A DNA stretch of 44,840 bases from an uncultured Lachnospiraceae bacterium (GTDB lineage Bacteria > Bacillota > Clostridia > Lachnospirales > Lachnospiraceae), in contig CAJOLO010000001.1 in NCBI GenBank assembly GCA_905235345.1, positions 1-44,840 of the forward strand. The letters run 5' to 3'. Of this stretch, positions 36,724 through 44,840 are shown in pieces. A program made the position numbers and the translations under genes. Each line of letters starts with the position of its first letter. The stretch's first letter is position 1. The notes below the pieces were generated by a model. That model ran no database searches and was not told the DNA's origin. It worked only from the letters and a program-made list of their open reading frames with translations.

Positions 36724-39681
36724 ATGCCGGGTAACGATAATAATGAACAATTTGAGATTAAGGGAAGACATAATAAACAGAGTTTGTCAGCTTTGACTAA
36801 TATTATTAAATCTACGGAATATTCAGTTGGTGATCGCGTGAAAGAGTTTCAGGATATTAGTATTAATTATATGACTACGCTCGTGAACACCGGTAAGAAA
36901 GACTTAATGACTACTCTGAATGATAAAGATCTGAAAGAGATGGCCCCTGTTGTTAAGGATTACCGTGACAAAAGTTATGAAATATTGGATATGGTCAAAG
37001 CTCCTAAAGGTTCCTATAGAGAAAGAACTATTAATGTGAGCAAAGCAGCATTTGATTTGGCTGTGAGTGGGGATTTGGACATTCTGCGGGATGCAGGTGT
37101 GGATAATGATTATCATATATACACCGGGGAGTTTTTTCTTGATACGCCCTCGCCGAGATTTGTATCCAAGAGAAATGAAAAAGGTGAACCTACAGAATAT
37201 ATCATAGACAATGAGCGCTATGAGAAGTTCATGAAGGAGAATCCCTTTCTGGAAATATGTGAGGATAAGCTTAATTATGCGAAGAATGTGCAGATTCCCT
37301 ACTACAAGGCAAAGAAAGCGGGAACTGTTGATGAGCATCAGGAAAGAGAATTCAAGAAGGCAACATACGAGCATCTTCAAAGAGAGAAGGAGTATATCAG
37401 CAAGATCAATTCCATCAAATACGAGGGAGAGGTTAAAGACATATATCCATTCAGTACAAGTAATCGTATTATTGAGATGAATTGGGCAGGAAACCGGTTT
37501 GGAAAAAATGCAGAGGATAAGTTAGACCGTGATATCAGTGCCTTAGAGCATGGATGGTCTCCTGAGGATCTTCCTATGTTGGATGGATTGTATCAAATGA
37601 TAGCAGGAAAAGAGGGGCTAAAAAATGATAAAGATATACCAAAGCAGGAAATCGATAATGCTGTCGGCATATATAATAACATAACTAACGCTTATATAGA
37701 TAAAAAGAAAGACCGTAAGAAGCTTATAGAGAGTGCAAAGTCTTTATGCGAGACCTACAAGACTAAAGCCGAGAAACCCCAAAATGAATTTATTGAGCTC
37801 TTCGAAAAGGGAACGGAGAAGGAAGTGGAGATCGTTACCCTTTCTGCTGATGAGAGAGAACGAAAAGATCTTATCAACTCTCTGGAGAATTATTTGAATG
37901 GGTTAAGTGTTCAACACAGGGGAAGTCTGATCAAACATAAGGATTCTCCGGAGATGGAAGAGCTTAAGAATAAGACGAGAGAGACCATTGAGCTTCTTAA
38001 GTCTTCCCGGGATAAGAGTATCTATGAAAGTGACAGGTTCGTGAATCTCTGCTTTGATATATCGAAGTTGGCGGATAATTATGCAAAGGAAAAGAGAAAA
38101 GACTTTGAAGAGGAGAATAGGAGAAAATTAGAGGATACAATTAGAAAAAAAGAGGCTAAGATGAAGGCTGATGCCCTTGCTAAAGGTGAAGATATTGAAA
38201 GTAAAGAATATAAATATAAAGTCAATGAAATGAAGAGATCGGAGAAGAATAAGGCTGAAAAACAGCTTAATGACTGGCGGCCAACTACTAAGATGGGTAA
38301 GACCAGATATGAGGCAGCTCTTTCCATGACTAAGAAAATTGATGGTTTTGCAAGGATTATCCGTAGTGAGTTTAACAATAGCAAGGTGATTTCAGAAACT
38401 GTTAAAGAAATGCAGGGGGAAGGGGTCAATATTGTACATAAGCAAGATATTGAATATATGTCGAAAAGACCGTATGAAGCCGGAGTCAGTCAGATTGTGA
38501 ACTATTACGGCAAGGAGCCTGCGTTTGTGCCTGAGCATTGTGGTGTGTCGAACAAAATGTACACAAAGGACGAATTCAAGAATTACTTAAAGCCGGTTAA
38601 GGCAGATGGTATTTCCAATGAGGATTTTGCACTGGTGTCCTTTGCGGTTGTTCAAGATCCGAATAATATAGATCCTGAGGCTGCAAAAAACATGTGGAAT
38701 ATCAAAGAAGGCAATTATATCGATCAGATATATAAAAGCAAGACAATGTTCACATTGGATATGGCAATGCCGGAACCACGAGCCAATATGGCAAGGGATT
38801 TCATGTCATTTACTCTTGTTCCTGCCAAGGAGAAGGCGAAGGAAGCGATTGAGTCCTATAATGCGGGAGATAAAAGTAAGCTTATAGACATTATGGCTAA
38901 CGGTATTAAAGAGCTTAATGATGAATGCATAATGACGGATAAGATTTCGGTAAGTGGTGCATCGACTAATTTTGCGGTAGGAACGACAATGATGTCGAAA
39001 ATGATTGATTTTGCAAAGAAGGATCATGAGCTTTATAAGGGCGTCAAAGAAAAGCTTTCTCCAGAAGTTATGGCATCCGTGGAAGATAATCTGAGGCTAA
39101 AGGGTTTTATTGACGAGAGCATTGATGCAAGGGAGAAACTGGCTAAGTCCGTAAAGGATAAGAAACCCTTAAGTCCTGAGGAAAAGAAGGACTGTATCAA
39201 CAAGATAGTCAGAGAGGAATTTGTTTCATATATGCATAATAAGGTAAGGAAGGATGTTGATAATGAACCGGAGCTTATGGAATATCGTGCTAATATGTGC
39301 AATCTTCTTATGAATGCAGGTAAAGGTGTTCCGGGACCGTCTGAAAATGATATCCACGCAACTGAATATAAGATCATGAAAAAATATACCAAGCCTGTAC
39401 CACAGATCAACTCAAGGCTTCGTACCGAAGAGGGAATGCAGAAGTTGAATGATACTGTAACAATTCTTTCCGCAGGCATTAACGCCGGAGCGAGCGAGGC
39501 GGATATACTTAAATCGTTGAAGAATGTAGAAAAGCAGATTAAAGAAATGAATAATCAGAAAGAGGCAGGAAAGACCATGGATAACGGAAAGGTCAAGAAT
39601 GCCGAAAATGTCAGGAAGCAGGAAGCTAATAAGAAAGCCCCGAAGAAAAGTGAACCTAAGAAGGGCAATCCCACAAAGTAA
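36724..39681 (+). CDS. large helical protein with basic tail, candidate T4SS substrate
   Basis: I do not recognise this 985-residue protein. It is charged and largely helical, with no signal peptide or membrane helix. Residues ~270-345 contain GWSPEDLPMLDGLY, clearly similar to GWTPKDLSFFSKLY in the next protein, and GKTRYEAALSM at 525 recalls GKTRLKYAQVM there. A Lys/Glu-rich coiled-coil stretch lies at about 455-520. The last ~45 residues are strongly basic and Pro/Lys-rich (KKAPKKSEPKKGNPTK). AGGAGG at 36710-36715 supports the ATG at 36724 over the overlapping ATG at 36700. Shared modules with a lipase-like protein and the repeat-box promoter suggest an exported protein of the same system; its activity is unknown. 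Confidence 0.8.
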   Translation: MPGNDNNEQFEIKGRHNKQSLSALTNIIKSTEYSVGDRVKEFQDISINYMTTLVNTGKKDLMTTLNDKDLKEMAPVVKDYRDKSYEILDMVKAPKGSYRERTINVSKAAFDLAVSGDLDILRDAGVDNDYHIYTGEFFLDTPSPRFVSKRNEKGEPTEYIIDNERYEKFMKENPFLEICEDKLNYAKNVQIPYYKAKKAGTVDEHQEREFKKATYEHLQREKEYISKINSIKYEGEVKDIYPFSTSNRIIEMNWAGNRFGKNAEDKLDRDISALEHGWSPEDLPMLDGLYQMIAGKEGLKNDKDIPKQEIDNAVGIYNNITNAYIDKKKDRKKLIESAKSLCETYKTKAEKPQNEFIELFEKGTEKEVEIVTLSADERERKDLINSLENYLNGLSVQHRGSLIKHKDSPEMEELKNKTRETIELLKSSRDKSIYESDRFVNLCFDISKLADNYAKEKRKDFEEENRRKLEDTIRKKEAKMKADALAKGEDIESKEYKYKVNEMKRSEKNKAEKQLNDWRPTTKMGKTRYEAALSMTKKIDGFARIIRSEFNNSKVISETVKEMQGEGVNIVHKQDIEYMSKRPYEAGVSQIVNYYGKEPAFVPEHCGVSNKMYTKDEFKNYLKPVKADGISNEDFALVSFAVVQDPNNIDPEAAKNMWNIKEGNYIDQIYKSKTMFTLDMAMPEPRANMARDFMSFTLVPAKEKAKEAIESYNAGDKSKLIDIMANGIKELNDECIMTDKISVSGASTNFAVGTTMMSKMIDFAKKDHELYKGVKEKLSPEVMASVEDNLRLKGFIDESIDAREKLAKSVKDKKPLSPEEKKDCINKIVREEFVSYMHNKVRKDVDNEPELMEYRANMCNLLMNAGKGVPGPSENDIHATEYKIMKKYTKPVPQINSRLRTEEGMQKLNDTVTILSAGINAGASEADILKSLKNVEKQIKEMNNQKEAGKTMDNGKVKNAENVRKQEANKKAPKKSEPKKGNPTK

Positions 39682-39695
39682 GGTAGGTGAAAGAG

Positions 39696-42600
39696 ATGGC
39701 GTTAGTTGAGAGTGTATCTAAAGTATTAGACAGGATATGTGAAGAATATGATAAAGAGCGTAACTTAGGGGCACTGAATTATGACAGGGTTGATAAATAC
39801 CGTGAGATATGTGGGGATATTCTGACTGGCAGAATGAATGCGCTTTCCGATTCCGGCGAGATGGATTCTATGGAATATGCACAGTGCTCCTTTATGAAGA
39901 AAACGCTTGATAATGGTTGGACACCGAAAGATCTAAGTTTCTTTTCCAAGTTGTATGACGGGGTGCAGGCGCTGCCTGATGGACCGGAAAGAGAGAAGGG
40001 ACTTAATCTGTTTTCAAAGCTTGAGAATAACAAGACAGATACCTTTGAGAAACGTGGAGAAATGCTTGCTGATATCGCAGGCTTTGTCATTCCGGTTATG
40101 CATGGTCATCAGGATATATCGGACAGTCTGACTATGGAAATGAATGCTTTCATGAATGCAAAGGTGTCATATGCGGAGTACCCGGAAGATGCTAAGCTTG
40201 AGGAAGGTTTCGCCAAAGATGGAACATTTGATCCGCAATTAGTTGTATGGAATAAGGTTGACCTTAATATCAGACAGGCACTTTTGGTGGGTAGAGAGAA
40301 CCATTTGAAGCGCCTGGAGAATGAGAAGCAGAAGATTCGGAAAAAAGAGGATTATATAATGACTGAGATGTCGGATGATGCCCTGGAACATATAGAGTTC
40401 AATTATGGACAGAAGAAACGGGGAATCGTAAAAACCAACAGGCAGGCTATTAAGGAGGTTTTTGGTGAAGAGATATATGATGATATAGATGAGGCACATA
40501 AAGGAACAAAGGAAGAGCGTAAGGTCATCATTCATCATTCAAAAGGTAACCGTAAACTGCGGGATGGTGCCGATGTGTTAGAGTTTGACCTTGCAGGCTC
40601 GGGTTTTAATGAGGCGAGAAAGGAATACCGTGGGCAGCATGGTAATGCCAAGGTGCGTAACGTGTCCAAAGAAGAGCTTGAGCGGTCACTTCTGGTTCAA
40701 TATGGAAAAAAGGCTAAGGATAATAAGGGTAATACCTTTGAGAAGATCCGAGTGAAAGAGAAGGAAGTCAAGGTAGGTGATAAGACTTTTACAAAGAAAA
40801 GATATACCATATCAGGTCCCGACGTTGTTAATGGTTTGATTAATATCGGTAAGCACAGTATAGAAAACAACGTAGAATATGTCAGGGATTTTGCAAAGAG
40901 CCATATTAAGACTCTGTTTGAAAAGTGGGCAAGGGGCGAGGAGGAGCCCCATGACATACAGATCAATATTACGGGACACAGCAGAGGGGCTGTTGCGTCA
41001 GCAGAGAGTGTTATATACATCAATGACTGGATGAAGGACTATGCTAAGCAGCATCCGGAATGTGAGAAATATCTGTCACATGTTAAGTTTGATTTGTTGC
41101 AGAGAGACCCGGTTCCTGGTTTCGGAACAAGTATCAGATTCGGTTCAAGGGATCTCAGGGATATCCCGAATCTGAATGCAACCATGTTCTGTACAATGGG
41201 ACAGGAATGGCCGGATATTGCATTTCTTCCGGAAAATGTCAGAGGAGCGAAGCGTATTGTAATCGGTACCACAGAACACGGAATGGACTTAAGCCGTATT
41301 GATCTTTCCCAGATTAATCAGAAGGATGACGGACTATCACACCAGGCAGGCTTCTATAATGCAGAAAATGGTGAGTATTACAGAGGAAGTGGCATAGCGG
41401 AGATGCCGGAGGGTGTCTATATAGCAGATGACCGTAATAATGTGGTTCGCATTACAAGCTACAGTCAGATGGGAAAGCTTGTAAGCGCGGTACATGAAGG
41501 TGCTGAAAAAGACATGCAGACAGGGCGCGTCGGCATTATACATGAGATGGTGAGAGACTGGTTTGTAGATAATACCTTAAGCATCAGCTACCAGTCGGAA
41601 ACAGAAAGATATGCCATGCAGGATAAGGGCAAGGATGCCATGGATAAGATTATGAAGTCCAATGTGTCCCGACTGAAACCTGTTAAGAAGGAGATAGAAA
41701 AGCTTGATAAACTTATGGCTTCAGGTGCTTCCAAAGAGGAGATTATGGAAGCAAATAAGGGTCTTATCAAGGCATGTAAAGCCTATGTGGGAAAGACCAA
41801 AGTGCCCTGCACGGGGGACAGTGAGTACAGAATGAATCTGGTAAGCGATGTGCTCACATTTACGGAACGAGAGAATAATTACTTGGAAAGAGGTCTTGAT
41901 TCTAAGAAGGATATGACAAGGGAGGGCTCTCTTGACAGACAGATTGCGAGGGAGGAGAAACGCCTTGCAAATGACAAGGACATCAAGATCATGATGGATG
42001 ATGCGGCTAAAGCATGCAGGAATTCCCTAAAGGTACTTAGCGAGACGGGAAAGGGCAAGAGCAACAGTGCCGAGTACGTGGACTTGGTAAAGGCGCTTAA
42101 GCTTGGTTCAACCCTTTCTCAAAACCGCAGTATAGATGATTATACAAGGATAATGAGCAATCTTAAAAGGGCAGCGGATACCTATGTGAAGACTCATGAG
42201 GGACTTCTTGTGGGACCGGTAAGTGATGACGGAAAGACACGATTAAAATATGCTCAGGTGATGTCAACGTATACCTCTGAGAATATCCAGGTTATGGATG
42301 AAAAGGCAAGGACTGTGGGTGACAGGTCTGCTTCCATAGACAGAGTCGTTGAGAAAAGGACGAATAAGATTGAATCCCTTAACATTCGTAAGAAGAACGG
42401 TAACACAAAGCTTACGGAAAGTGAACTGGTCAAAGAACAGTTAGAGGAAAAGATCAGGATTGAGTCCGACCGCTATGACAGGATAAGGCGGTCGGGTTCA
42501 AAGCCGGCACTTGCCATGAATAATGTGGAAATGATCGCTGCAAGGCTTGTGTATCTTAAGACTGTGGAGGAGGCTTGCCGGGAAAATGGATATGCCAATT

Positions 42601-42803
42601 TATCTGAGGTTAAGAGAAATCTGGATGATAAGGTGATTGACATGGCTGCCGGTCCTATCATGCAGTCCAAGGGATTTTCTGAGGTTGTAAAAAAGAGCAG
42701 TGCGGACAAACTTAAGGAATCATTTGAACAGATGGGAAGAAAGAAGCCTGTAAAGAATACAGAAAAAAAGAAGGATGTTAATAGAGGGGTTAACAATCTA
42801 TAA
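39696..42803 (+). CDS. lipase-like alpha/beta hydrolase protein, candidate T4SS effector
   Basis: This 1035-residue protein lacks a signal peptide and membrane helices. After an N-terminal helical region sharing GWTPKDL (74-80) with the previous protein, residues ~280-560 look like an alpha/beta hydrolase: INITGHSRGAVAS carries the nucleophile elbow GHSRG (Ser429), followed by DPVPG (Asp471) and candidate histidines His528 (TTEHGMD) and His549. The C-terminal ~470 residues are helical, with GKTR at 846, and end in a Lys-rich tail (MGRKKPVKNTEKKKD). Such an elbow is typical of class 3 lipases and of bacterial phospholipase effectors. Substrate and target cell are unknown. It starts 14 bp after the preceding gene, with AGGTGA before the ATG at 39696. 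Confidence 0.85.
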   Translation: MALVESVSKVLDRICEEYDKERNLGALNYDRVDKYREICGDILTGRMNALSDSGEMDSMEYAQCSFMKKTLDNGWTPKDLSFFSKLYDGVQALPDGPEREKGLNLFSKLENNKTDTFEKRGEMLADIAGFVIPVMHGHQDISDSLTMEMNAFMNAKVSYAEYPEDAKLEEGFAKDGTFDPQLVVWNKVDLNIRQALLVGRENHLKRLENEKQKIRKKEDYIMTEMSDDALEHIEFNYGQKKRGIVKTNRQAIKEVFGEEIYDDIDEAHKGTKEERKVIIHHSKGNRKLRDGADVLEFDLAGSGFNEARKEYRGQHGNAKVRNVSKEELERSLLVQYGKKAKDNKGNTFEKIRVKEKEVKVGDKTFTKKRYTISGPDVVNGLINIGKHSIENNVEYVRDFAKSHIKTLFEKWARGEEEPHDIQINITGHSRGAVASAESVIYINDWMKDYAKQHPECEKYLSHVKFDLLQRDPVPGFGTSIRFGSRDLRDIPNLNATMFCTMGQEWPDIAFLPENVRGAKRIVIGTTEHGMDLSRIDLSQINQKDDGLSHQAGFYNAENGEYYRGSGIAEMPEGVYIADDRNNVVRITSYSQMGKLVSAVHEGAEKDMQTGRVGIIHEMVRDWFVDNTLSISYQSETERYAMQDKGKDAMDKIMKSNVSRLKPVKKEIEKLDKLMASGASKEEIMEANKGLIKACKAYVGKTKVPCTGDSEYRMNLVSDVLTFTERENNYLERGLDSKKDMTREGSLDRQIAREEKRLANDKDIKIMMDDAAKACRNSLKVLSETGKGKSNSAEYVDLVKALKLGSTLSQNRSIDDYTRIMSNLKRAADTYVKTHEGLLVGPVSDDGKTRLKYAQVMSTYTSENIQVMDEKARTVGDRSASIDRVVEKRTNKIESLNIRKKNGNTKLTESELVKEQLEEKIRIESDRYDRIRRSGSKPALAMNNVEMIAARLVYLKTVEEACRENGYANLSEVKRNLDDKVIDMAAGPIMQSKGFSEVVKKSSADKLKESFEQMGRKKPVKNTEKKKDVNRGVNNL

Positions 42804-42837
42804 CGAATATTAGAATTAATAAAAAGGGAGATATATA

Positions 42838-44592
42838 ATGACACAGACAGATTTGAGAGAGACTTTGAGAAGAATAGACCACAAGGGATATCCGGCATAC
42901 AAGGATACAAGGGGAAGATATGATTTTACGGATTATGTGCTTTCCATAGATCATGTGCAGGGTGATCCGTTTGCGGCACCATCCAGGCTTTCTATATGGG
43001 TTGATGGGGCCAAGGCCGGCTTTGATACGAGTCTTTATGACACAAAGGATAAGAGGATAGCGCTTCAGGACCATTTATTGAGGAATATGGCAAGACAGGT
43101 AAGAGATTATTCATTCAAGGCGAAGGGCTCAGGAAAGAGTGGACTTATAAGCGTTACCATTCCCGGGCAGGAGATACTTGAAAGAAGCGCCTGCCAGATA
43201 GATGTATCGAATGGAAATGTAGTATTAAGACTTGAAGTCGGTTTCCCTGCTAACGGAAGAACAATCAATGCGAGGGAGCTTGAGAAGATACTGTTTGATT
43301 TTCTTCCGGCATGTGTTAAGAAGACTTTGTTCTCAAGAGCATATAATCCGGAAGTACTTAAAAAGGTTGCGGATCTGGCTGTGGATCAGCGTTACATAAG
43401 AGACCGGCTTGAGCCCATGGGACTGGTAGCTTTTGTGGCAAATGGTGCGGTACTGCCGAGAAAATCAGGGATATCCATGTTGCCTATGAAGGATGGGGTA
43501 GCATTTACATCACCTGAGAGTATGGAGGTTACGTTAGAGCTTCCGAATAGTGGCAGCATTACCGGAATGGGTATTCCCAAGGGAATAACCCTGATAGTGG
43601 GTGGCGGATATCACGGAAAGTCAACTCTTCTCAAAGCATTGGAGCTTGGTGTATATAATCATATTGCAGGGGATGGCAGGGAGTATGTTATCACTGATGA
43701 AAGTGCCATGAAGCTTCGGGCTGAGGATGGCAGGAGTATTCAGAATACTGATATATCAATGTTCATAAGGAATCTTCCCAATAAGAAAAATACTAAGGAA
43801 TTCTTTACAGAGGATGCCAGCGGAAGCACCTCGCAGGCAGCTAATACCATCGAGGCGATTGAGGCGGGTGCTAAGGTGTTCCTTATGGATGAGGATACCT
43901 CTGCAACTAATTTCATGATAAGGGATGAGTTGATGCAGAAGGTGGTCACGAGGGATATGGAGCCGATCATTCCGTTTATTGACAGAGTAACTGAACTCTA
44001 TGATGAGTATGGAATATCTACTATACTGGTTGCCGGAAGCTCAGGGTCATATTTCTACAAGGCAGATCACATTATACAGATGAAGGAGTATGTGCCAATT
44101 GAGATTACGCAGATGGCTAAGAATAAGGCGGAAGAGTTCAAGATTGAACTTCCTGAGATAGAGAAGAGTGACATACCTTCCTTTAACCGTGTTGTAAGGC
44201 ATGATGCAGCCTTTGCGAAGAATGACAGGATCAAGCTGAAGACCATGGGTACAGAGAGTATTTCCATCAATAAAGAGATGGTTGACCTTAGATACATGGA
44301 GCAGCTTACCGATTCAGAGCAGTTGAATGCCATTGCCCAGATGATAAAGTATCTGAAACTTAGTGCATGGAACGGAAGAGTGACTATATCTGATGCTTGC
44401 GAGCAGTTATATAAGAGGATAGAAGATAAGGGATTTGCTGCATTTATGAAGGGAGACCTGCCGGGGAATCTGGCACTTCCGCACTTCCGAGAAAACAGGA
44501 GTTATATGGAGCAATCAACCGGTGCAGGGAGCTTATTAAGGTTGAAGGTGGCAGAGAAAACTGACGAAAATAATTCTTTTCCGATAGTATGA
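42838..44592 (+). CDS. ABC-class ATPase of the PF09818-like family
   Basis: This 584-residue soluble ATPase begins with an N-terminal domain of ~240 residues. It then has a Walker A GGGYHGKST (255-263), the signature region ASGSTSQAANTIEAIEAGA and a Walker B VFLMDEDTSATNFM (Asp351-Asp353), the unusual pattern of the family called 'predicted ATPase of the ABC class'. There is no membrane domain, so it is not a transporter subunit. Family roles are poorly known; RNA-associated functions have been proposed for some members. It follows the lipase-like gene by 34 bp with GGGAG at 42826-42830 and may be part of that operon or a housekeeping gene at its edge. Confidence 0.88.
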   Translation: MTQTDLRETLRRIDHKGYPAYKDTRGRYDFTDYVLSIDHVQGDPFAAPSRLSIWVDGAKAGFDTSLYDTKDKRIALQDHLLRNMARQVRDYSFKAKGSGKSGLISVTIPGQEILERSACQIDVSNGNVVLRLEVGFPANGRTINARELEKILFDFLPACVKKTLFSRAYNPEVLKKVADLAVDQRYIRDRLEPMGLVAFVANGAVLPRKSGISMLPMKDGVAFTSPESMEVTLELPNSGSITGMGIPKGITLIVGGGYHGKSTLLKALELGVYNHIAGDGREYVITDESAMKLRAEDGRSIQNTDISMFIRNLPNKKNTKEFFTEDASGSTSQAANTIEAIEAGAKVFLMDEDTSATNFMIRDELMQKVVTRDMEPIIPFIDRVTELYDEYGISTILVAGSSGSYFYKADHIIQMKEYVPIEITQMAKNKAEEFKIELPEIEKSDIPSFNRVVRHDAAFAKNDRIKLKTMGTESISINKEMVDLRYMEQLTDSEQLNAIAQMIKYLKLSAWNGRVTISDACEQLYKRIEDKGFAAFMKGDLPGNLALPHFRENRSYMEQSTGAGSLLRLKVAEKTDENNSFPIV

Positions 44593-44685
44593 ATTTGACT
44601 ATGGATAAGAATGGTAATATGGTATGTTAAAGTAATTGGGAATGAAGCTGTTTGTGGTTGTAAATAAGCCGAATTTTTGTTAAAA

Positions 44686-44691
44686 TATAAT
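44686..44691 (+). promoter_or_regulatory. probable -10 box of the last gene
   Basis: TATAAT lies 71 bp before the start at 44763 in an AT-rich stretch. No convincing -35 hexamer and no 11-bp repeat box are present. The 170 bases between 44593 and 44762 hold no other feature that I can support. Confidence 0.4.
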
Positions 44692-44762
44692 TATTCATGG
44701 GGGATGTGTATGCGTCTCTCCTTAATGAGTTTTGCATAAATCAGTTTGGGAGGTGTTTGACT

Positions 44763-44840
44763 ATGGGGTCAAGTGGAATGGATATGTATAACAGCAGTGA
44801 GATGCTTAATTGGGTAGGCAATTTTGCGGACAGAATGGAG
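44763..44840 (+). CDS. start of a protein of unknown function, cut by the window end
   Basis: Only 26 residues are visible, starting MGSSGMDMYNSSEMLNWVG. GGGAGG at 44748-44753 is correctly spaced before the ATG. No signal peptide is evident in the visible part. It is too short to assign a family. Confidence 0.55.
   Translation, partial: MGSSGMDMYNSSEMLNWVGNFADRME

Overview
The window looks like chromosomal or accessory DNA from a Gram-positive, low-to-mid GC gut or rumen Firmicute, probably a member of the Lachnospiraceae. This rests on strong AGGAGG-type ribosome binding sites, a LytS-type kinase beside a SARP-like response regulator, SpoIIE/RsbW/STAS partner-switching proteins, a DUF2156 protein and a Gram-positive-style type IV secretion system (T4SS). 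The taxonomy is inference. All 20 genes I accept lie on the + strand. I see no rRNA, tRNA, CRISPR, transposase, integrase or relaxase.

Layout. (1) 138-3114: a small membrane protein, a LytS-like histidine kinase and a response regulator with a SARP/BTAD-like DNA-binding half. (2) 3319-14820: a compact T4SS operon with a VirB2-like pilin, a VirD4 coupling ATPase, a membrane-anchored Ig-like protein, a VirB6-like channel protein with 14 tandem 23-residue repeats, and a PrgI/VirB3-VirB4 fusion ATPase with a long acidic repeat-bearing tail. (3) 14918-15220: a STAS anti-sigma-factor antagonist. (4) 15437-27812: a secreted beta-solenoid-like protein, a 2539-residue surface protein with tyrosine-rich 200-residue repeats, a membrane-anchored protein and a cytosolic protein. 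(5) 27929-34356: an RsbW-like kinase, a DUF2156 protein, a beta-propeller/sensor/MFS fusion and a membrane SpoIIE-type phosphatase. (6) 34501-44592: a coiled-coil protein, then an operon of a small helical protein, two large proteins without signal peptides (one with a GHSRG lipase elbow) and a PF09818-like ABC-class ATPase. A further gene begins at 44763 and runs off the window.

The main observation is regulatory. Four promoters, ahead of the pilin/T4SS operon (3138), the secreted-protein operon (15251), the coiled-coil gene (34395) and the lipase-protein operon (35982), share one architecture: a six-base element repeated exactly 11 bp apart, then exactly 9 bp, then a -10 hexamer. This is the geometry known for SARP-type activators, and the only such regulator here sits directly upstream of the first copy. 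I infer that these operons form one regulon: a relaxase-less, probably protein-exporting T4SS together with its surface proteins and candidate substrates. The lipase-like protein, the 985-residue protein and the coiled-coil protein lack signal peptides and end in basic Lys/Pro/Ala-rich tails, as expected of possible VirD4-dependent substrates. A second regulatory layer, a STAS/RsbW/SpoIIE partner-switching circuit with a sensory transporter, is interleaved with the system but has no sigma factor in the window.
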